This document shows, piece after piece, positions 60,039 through 64,000 of a DNA stretch of 64,000 nucleotides (position 1 is its first letter; every line of letters starts with the position of its first letter). Made by a program: the position numbers and the translations under genes. This DNA comes from Streptomyces davaonensis JCM 4913 (GTDB lineage: Bacteria; Actinomycetota; Actinomycetes; Streptomycetales; Streptomycetaceae), in NCBI RefSeq assembly GCF_000349325.1, contig NC_020504.1, forward strand, positions 2,080,053 to 2,144,052, in the 5' to 3' direction. Below the pieces are notes generated by a model. It was not told the origin of the DNA and did not search any database. It worked only from the letters and a program-made list of their open reading frames with translations.

Positions 60039-62576
60039 ATGCATCTCAGACGCCCGGCGGCGTTCGTCGGCGCCGCCGCGCTGGTGGCCGCCTCAGCCGC
60101 CGCCGGCTCGACCGCACGGGCCGCCGACACCCCGAGGACGGCGCTCGGCAAGGACGGTCAGAAACTCACCGTCTCCGCGTCCGCCGACCTCGACCCGGAC
60201 GGCGAGACGCTGCGGGTCACCGGCTCCGGCTACGACGACACCAAGGGCATCTACGTCGCCGTGTGCAAGGACAACGGCGACAACCGCATCCCCACCCCCT
60301 GTCTGGGCGGCGCCGACCAGGGCGGCGGCAGTGGGGCCTCCAAGTGGATCATCCCGAGGGACGCCTCCGACGAGGGAGCGGGCACCGTCGCCGAACGCTG
60401 GGGCGAGGGCGGCACCTTCGACGTCGAGCTGGACGTCAAGGCCGCGGACGGCGGCCTCGACTGCTTCGAGGTGGCCTGCTCGGTCGTCACCCGCGTCGAC
60501 CACAACGCCGCCGGTGACCGCTCCCAGGACGTCCGGATCCCGATCGCCTTCGCGGGCCAGGACCCGGGTGACGGGGACGGCGGCGGGGACGGCGTGGACG
60601 TCCCGCCGGGCACCGTCAGCTATGCGAAGGCCGCCGAGTTCACCACCGCAGGCCGTCCGCTGGACCTGCTGCTGCACCCCGACTCCGGGAAGCTGTACGT
60701 CGGTTCGGACAACATCCCCGACACGGCGGACGTGGCCGAGCAGGGCCTGTACGCCCTGGACGACGGGGACGGCAAGGTCCTCAGCCATATCGCCCAGGCG
60801 CCCGGGCTCGGCGGCGCCCTGGCGCCTCGGGTGGTCCGCCGGATCGTCGCCGCGGTGCCCGGCGACGGGGTGGTCTTCCACTATCCGCTGCGCGGCATCG
60901 GCACCGCCAAGGACGGCGACGCGACCGCGCAGGGCCTGTGGTTCAACGGCGCCTCCTTCACCGGCGTCGGCCAGGACTCCGACACCTCCACGGTGCTGAT
61001 CGCGGCGGGCGGTGAGCTGCGCCGGACCGAGCTGGCGACCGGCACCGTCAAGGCGACGATCGCCCTGGAGGGCGGCACCGAACTCGGCGTGGACGCCGTC
61101 CGCGACGCCGCCTGGTCCGTCGGCACCGCCGAGGGCAAGCCGGTGCTGCGCCGCGTGGACACCGCCACCTTCCAGGTCACGGCAACGGCGGAACTCCCCG
61201 CCGATGTCCTGACGTTCGTCGAGCCGGACCCCGCGACCGGCAACGTCTGGGTGGGCAGCGGCAGTTCCGTGCTCGTCCTCGACAAGGACGGCAAGCCGCT
61301 GGCCACTCTCACGGGCGGGGACCGGGCCATGGCGGCGGCCTTCGACAAGGCCACCGGGCGCGCCTTCGTGCTGCGCGAGGACCTCTCCGACGGCACCACG
61401 GACAACACCGGGTCCCTGGAGATCCTCGACAGCGCGAGCTTCCGGCCTGTGGCCGACGCGGTCGCGCTGCCCGGCAGTGTCCGCACCGGCACCTACGCGG
61501 GCATCGCGGTCGCGCCGGGCGCCGCATCCGTGTACGTCACCCAGTCGGCGGAGAGCAAGGTCGTCAAGTACGACCTGCGCATGTCGCCGAAGGTGACCCA
61601 GTCCCCCACCGACCAGTCCGTCGCCACCGGCGACAAGGTGACCTTGGTCGCGGCGGCCGAAGGCACCCCGGAACCGGCCGTGCGCTGGCAGGTCAGCCCG
61701 GACGGCGGCCAGACCTGGGCGGCCGTCGAGGGCGCGAACGAGAACGCCTACTCCTTCACCGCGAAGGCGGCGCAGGACGGCTACCGCTACCGGGCCGAGT
61801 TCACCAACTCCGCTGGCACCACCCGCACTTCGCCGATCACCTTGACGGTCAAGGCGGCCGACGACGGGGGCGACAGCGGTGACGGGGGTGGGTCGCCCCA
61901 GCAACCCTCCGGCTCCAGGACCGTCACCGGACCCGAGGGCCAGCGGCTCACCGTCACCCCGGTCAACCACCTGGCCACCGAGAACCAGACCCTGAAGGTC
62001 ACCGGCTCCGGCTACGACGTCGACAAGGGCATCTACGTCGCCCTGTGCGTCGACAACGGCGCCGGTGAGCTGCCGACGCCCTGCATCGGCGGCGTGGACA
62101 TGAGCGGCGCGTCCCACTCCTCCGCGTGGATCTCCTCCAACCCACCGGACTACGGCGAGGACTTGGCGATCCCGTACGGCGATGGCGGCAGCTTCGAGGT
62201 GGAGCTGACCGTGGACGCCAAGGACGACTTCACGGACTGCTTCAAGGCCAAGTGCGTCCTGGCGACCCGCGCCGACCACACCCTCTCCGGCGACCGCACC
62301 CAGGACGTCAAGGTGCCGGTGAGCTTCGTCGGACAGGACCCGGTGGACACCGACGACGGCGACAGCGGCAACGGTGGCACGGGCGGTACCGGAGGAGGCA
62401 CCGGCGGTACGGGCGGCGGCACCTCGCCCACCACCGGAGGCACCGGCACCAACACCTCCACCGCAGGCGGCAGTCTGGCCTCGACCGGCGTCGCCGTCGG
62501 CACCGTGGCCGCGCTGGCGGCGGCGCTGACGGCGACCGGCTGGGTGGCGTACCGCCGGGGCCGTACCGTCAGCTAG
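60039..62576 (+). CDS. Large LAXTG-anchored protein: two neocarzinostatin-like modules, beta-propeller, Ig domain
   Basis: An 845-residue surface protein. After the signal peptide (about 1-29) comes a first neocarzinostatin-like module (about 40-170), a seven-bladed-type propeller (about 195-520), an Ig-like domain (about 525-605), a second module (about 630-765), a Gly/Thr-rich stalk, and L-A-S-T-G (813-817) with a helix and Y-R-R-G-R tail for sortase E. Both modules keep the four cysteines and the T-R-x-D-H motif. ATG at 60039 follows GAGGA. It shares the second iron-box transcript. Confidence 0.87.
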   Translation: MHLRRPAAFVGAAALVAASAAAGSTARAADTPRTALGKDGQKLTVSASADLDPDGETLRVTGSGYDDTKGIYVAVCKDNGDNRIPTPCLGGADQGGGSGASKWIIPRDASDEGAGTVAERWGEGGTFDVELDVKAADGGLDCFEVACSVVTRVDHNAAGDRSQDVRIPIAFAGQDPGDGDGGGDGVDVPPGTVSYAKAAEFTTAGRPLDLLLHPDSGKLYVGSDNIPDTADVAEQGLYALDDGDGKVLSHIAQAPGLGGALAPRVVRRIVAAVPGDGVVFHYPLRGIGTAKDGDATAQGLWFNGASFTGVGQDSDTSTVLIAAGGELRRTELATGTVKATIALEGGTELGVDAVRDAAWSVGTAEGKPVLRRVDTATFQVTATAELPADVLTFVEPDPATGNVWVGSGSSVLVLDKDGKPLATLTGGDRAMAAAFDKATGRAFVLREDLSDGTTDNTGSLEILDSASFRPVADAVALPGSVRTGTYAGIAVAPGAASVYVTQSAESKVVKYDLRMSPKVTQSPTDQSVATGDKVTLVAAAEGTPEPAVRWQVSPDGGQTWAAVEGANENAYSFTAKAAQDGYRYRAEFTNSAGTTRTSPITLTVKAADDGGDSGDGGGSPQQPSGSRTVTGPEGQRLTVTPVNHLATENQTLKVTGSGYDVDKGIYVALCVDNGAGELPTPCIGGVDMSGASHSSAWISSNPPDYGEDLAIPYGDGGSFEVELTVDAKDDFTDCFKAKCVLATRADHTLSGDRTQDVKVPVSFVGQDPVDTDDGDSGNGGTGGTGGGTGGTGGGTSPTTGGTGTNTSTAGGSLASTGVAVGTVAALAAALTATGWVAYRRGRTVS

Positions 62577-63295
62577 GAACGGCCGACGACCGCCCACTTC
62601 GACGGCAGTTCGATGCGGGCGCCGTCCGGGGTGTACTCCGTGGTGGTGAGGGGCATGTCGCCCGACGCCAGCACGGAGAGCCCGGCCGTGCGCAGATAGT
62701 CCAGCACCGCGTCGTCGGCGACCTCGCCGGGAGCGAGGCCGTGCCGGAAGACGGGGGCGAGCTTGGGCGGCGGGCCCGCGGGGCTCTGGGCGAGTCCCAT
62801 CAGCACCGGCTTCGCCGCCTCGGCGAGTTCGACCAGGAAGGCCCGGCCCTGGGTGCCGACGAGGGTGGCGATGCCGTCCACGAGCGACTGCCGATCGTCG
62901 GGCTCCGCCTGGTGCAGTACGCCCCGCATGTAGACATTGGCGTCGCCGAGCTCCGCGTGCAGCGTCTGCACCTCGTCCTTCTCGCCCGCGTCCAGGATCC
63001 GGTAGGTCGCGAGCCCGGCGGGGTCCGACTGCCGGGCGTGATCGATCGCCGCGACGGACAGGTCGGCGCCGACGACATGCGTGAAGCGGCCGGCGAGGAA
63101 GCGGGTCTGGGTGCCGTTGCCGCAGCCCAGGTCCACCATGGGCAGCGTCGGCGCGGTCAAGTGCGGTTCGAACAGGGCCAGATGAGGACCGACGGTCAGC
63201 ACCGGCTCCGCGTCCCAGAACACCGCCCCCTGCTCCTCCGGGGCCTCCCGCCAGAAGCTCTCCCAGGCCTCCCGGTACCGACTCGTCACGCTCAT
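62573..63295 (-). CDS. Class I SAM-dependent methyltransferase
   Basis: A 240-residue methyltransferase with motif I M-V-D-L-G-C-G-N-G-T-Q-T (about 54-65) and V-V-G-A-D-L-S. The substrate is unknown. ATG at 63295 has GGGGAG 6 bases before; TTG at 63301 is the alternative. Its TAG stop overlaps the TAG stop of the convergent surface-protein gene in the palindrome CTAG. The 143 bases between it and the next gene hold nothing recognisable. Confidence 0.85.
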   Translation of the reverse strand: MSVTSRYREAWESFWREAPEEQGAVFWDAEPVLTVGPHLALFEPHLTAPTLPMVDLGCGNGTQTRFLAGRFTHVVGADLSVAAIDHARQSDPAGLATYRILDAGEKDEVQTLHAELGDANVYMRGVLHQAEPDDRQSLVDGIATLVGTQGRAFLVELAEAAKPVLMGLAQSPAGPPPKLAPVFRHGLAPGEVADDAVLDYLRTAGLSVLASGDMPLTTTEYTPDGARIELPSKWAVVGRS

Positions 63296-63438
63296 GCCCA
63301 ACTCCCCAGGGTGCGTTGCCGACCCGCCGCGAAGTGACGGGCGAGTACGGTCTATCGCGCCCGGGGCACGGCTACAAGGACGTCGCGCATTCCTTCACGC
63401 CGCATTCGATGCGCGTACGCCCTTCTCCACATGGCCGG

Positions 63439-64000
63439 TCAGCGTCTGGGGAGCGTCAGTTCGAACCAGACGGTCTTCCCGGTACTCGTCCGGCTGGCGC
63501 CCCACTCCCGTGCAAGGGTGCTCACCAGGCGCAGCCCACGGCCGAACTCGTCGGCCGGACCGGCGTTCAGCAGGGTCGGCAGCTCGTGGTCGTCGTCCTC
63601 CACCTCGCACAGCAGGGTGTCACCACGGACCAGGCGCAGTTGGACCGGACGGCCCTGGGAGTGCCGCAGCGCGTTGGTGACCAGCTCGCTGACCAGCAGT
63701 TCGGCGACCTCGGCGAGCCGGGCGAGACCCCAGTCGTGCAGTTGCTCGCGGACCACGGCGCGGGCCCGGCCGACCTGGACGGGATCACGGGCGACCCGCC
63801 ACTCCGCCACGTCCTCCGGCTCGATGCCGTTGAGCCGGGCCATCAGCAGCGCTACGTCGTCCTTGCGGCCGCCGCGGGTGTTGAGGGCACGGATGATGGT
63901 GTCGCAGGCGTCGTCCATGGACGCGGCCGGATGGGCGGCGGACTCGCACAGGGTCGCCAGGCCCACGCCGATGTCCTCGCCGCGCATCTCGACCAGACCG
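63439..64000 (-). CDS. SpoIIE-type phosphatase with C-terminal anti-sigma (HATPase) domain, 5' end outside window
   Basis: The visible part is the last ~187 residues. It starts with the end of a PP2C/SpoIIE phosphatase (G-L-V-E-M-R-G-E-D-I, then D-D-V-A-L-L-M) and ends in a GHKL ATPase with L-V-S-E-L-V-T-N-A-L-R-H, the N-box of RsbW/SpoIIAB kinases, and G-R-G-L-R-L-V. Such fusions control SigB-type sigma factors by phosphorylating or freeing anti-anti-sigma proteins. A SigB-type factor gene lies at 36.8-37.6 kb, but a direct link is only a guess. The start is beyond the right edge. Confidence 0.88.
   Translation of the reverse strand, partial: GLVEMRGEDIGVGLATLCESAAHPAASMDDACDTIIRALNTRGGRKDDVALLMARLNGIEPEDVAEWRVARDPVQVGRARAVVREQLHDWGLARLAEVAELLVSELVTNALRHSQGRPVQLRLVRGDTLLCEVEDDDHELPTLLNAGPADEFGRGLRLVSTLAREWGASRTSTGKTVWFELTLPRR

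Noticed and set aside
1..64000. CRISPR array, tRNA, rRNA, insertion sequence, prophage or replication origin
   Set aside because: No regular spaced repeats, cloverleaf genes, transposase or integrase frames, phage structural genes or DnaA-box clusters were seen on either strand.

Overview
The window reads as a Streptomyces chromosome segment. Support comes from very high GC with strong third-position bias, GTG starts, AGGAGG-type ribosome sites, rare in-frame TTA codons, actinobacterial families (DUF5753/XRE regulators, DUF574 methyltransferases, sortase-E LAXTG signals, SpoIIE/HATPase proteins), and operators typical of the genus (CebR boxes, a HAIR-like heat-shock element, DmdR/IdeR iron boxes). 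No rRNA, tRNA, CRISPR array, insertion sequence or prophage was seen. The gene at each edge is cut by the window.

Layout. 1-11.2 kb: plant cell-wall degradation. A GH6 exocellulase (-) diverges from a GH48 cellulase (+) over a shared region with CebR-type operators; a GH74 xyloglucanase, a PL11 rhamnogalacturonan lyase and a WYL regulator follow. 11.2-16.5 kb: small conserved proteins, methyltransferases, a pterin dehydratase and two XRE regulators. 16.6-23.1 kb: a respiratory nitrate reductase operon, narGHJI. 23.1-30.6 kb: an orphan dnaK with a HAIR-like promoter element, a glycerophosphodiesterase with a CorA-like protein, OsmC, and a MoxR ATPase with a DUF2201 metallopeptidase/VWA partner. 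30.7-43.6 kb: a membrane phosphodiesterase, MBL-fold and DedA proteins, a lysine-free aminotransferase-like protein, a SigB-type sigma factor with small stress-type proteins, ABC-F, a histidine phosphatase, a PAP2-DAG-kinase fusion and a methyltransferase. 43.6-47.6 kb: an overlapping operon of type II NADH dehydrogenase, transketolase and an orphan gas-vesicle GvpF/L-like gene. 47.7-56.5 kb: small membrane proteins, VOC and GNAT proteins, a secreted S15 peptidase, and a tightly packed operon of four intracellular peptidases (M55, M20, S9, S66). 56.5-62.6 kb: an iron-regulated surface cluster. The right edge holds a methyltransferase and the C-terminal part of a SpoIIE-type phosphatase/anti-sigma kinase.

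The most interesting block is 56.56-62.58 kb. A haem/siderophore-type binding lipoprotein diverges from a gene for a LAXTG-anchored protein across a perfect iron box. Then come an HtaA-domain secreted protein, a second perfect iron box, a small secreted protein, and a large LAXTG-anchored protein with a beta-propeller. Three of these proteins carry four copies in total of one roughly 130-residue module whose four cysteines are placed as in the neocarzinostatin fold. I infer an iron-starvation surface relay for haem or another iron ligand. The first gene has TTA as its third codon, suggesting an added bldA requirement. The order cellulases, nar operon, transketolase resembles what I remember of the S. 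coelicolor SCO6548-SCO6497 region; this is from memory and was not checked.
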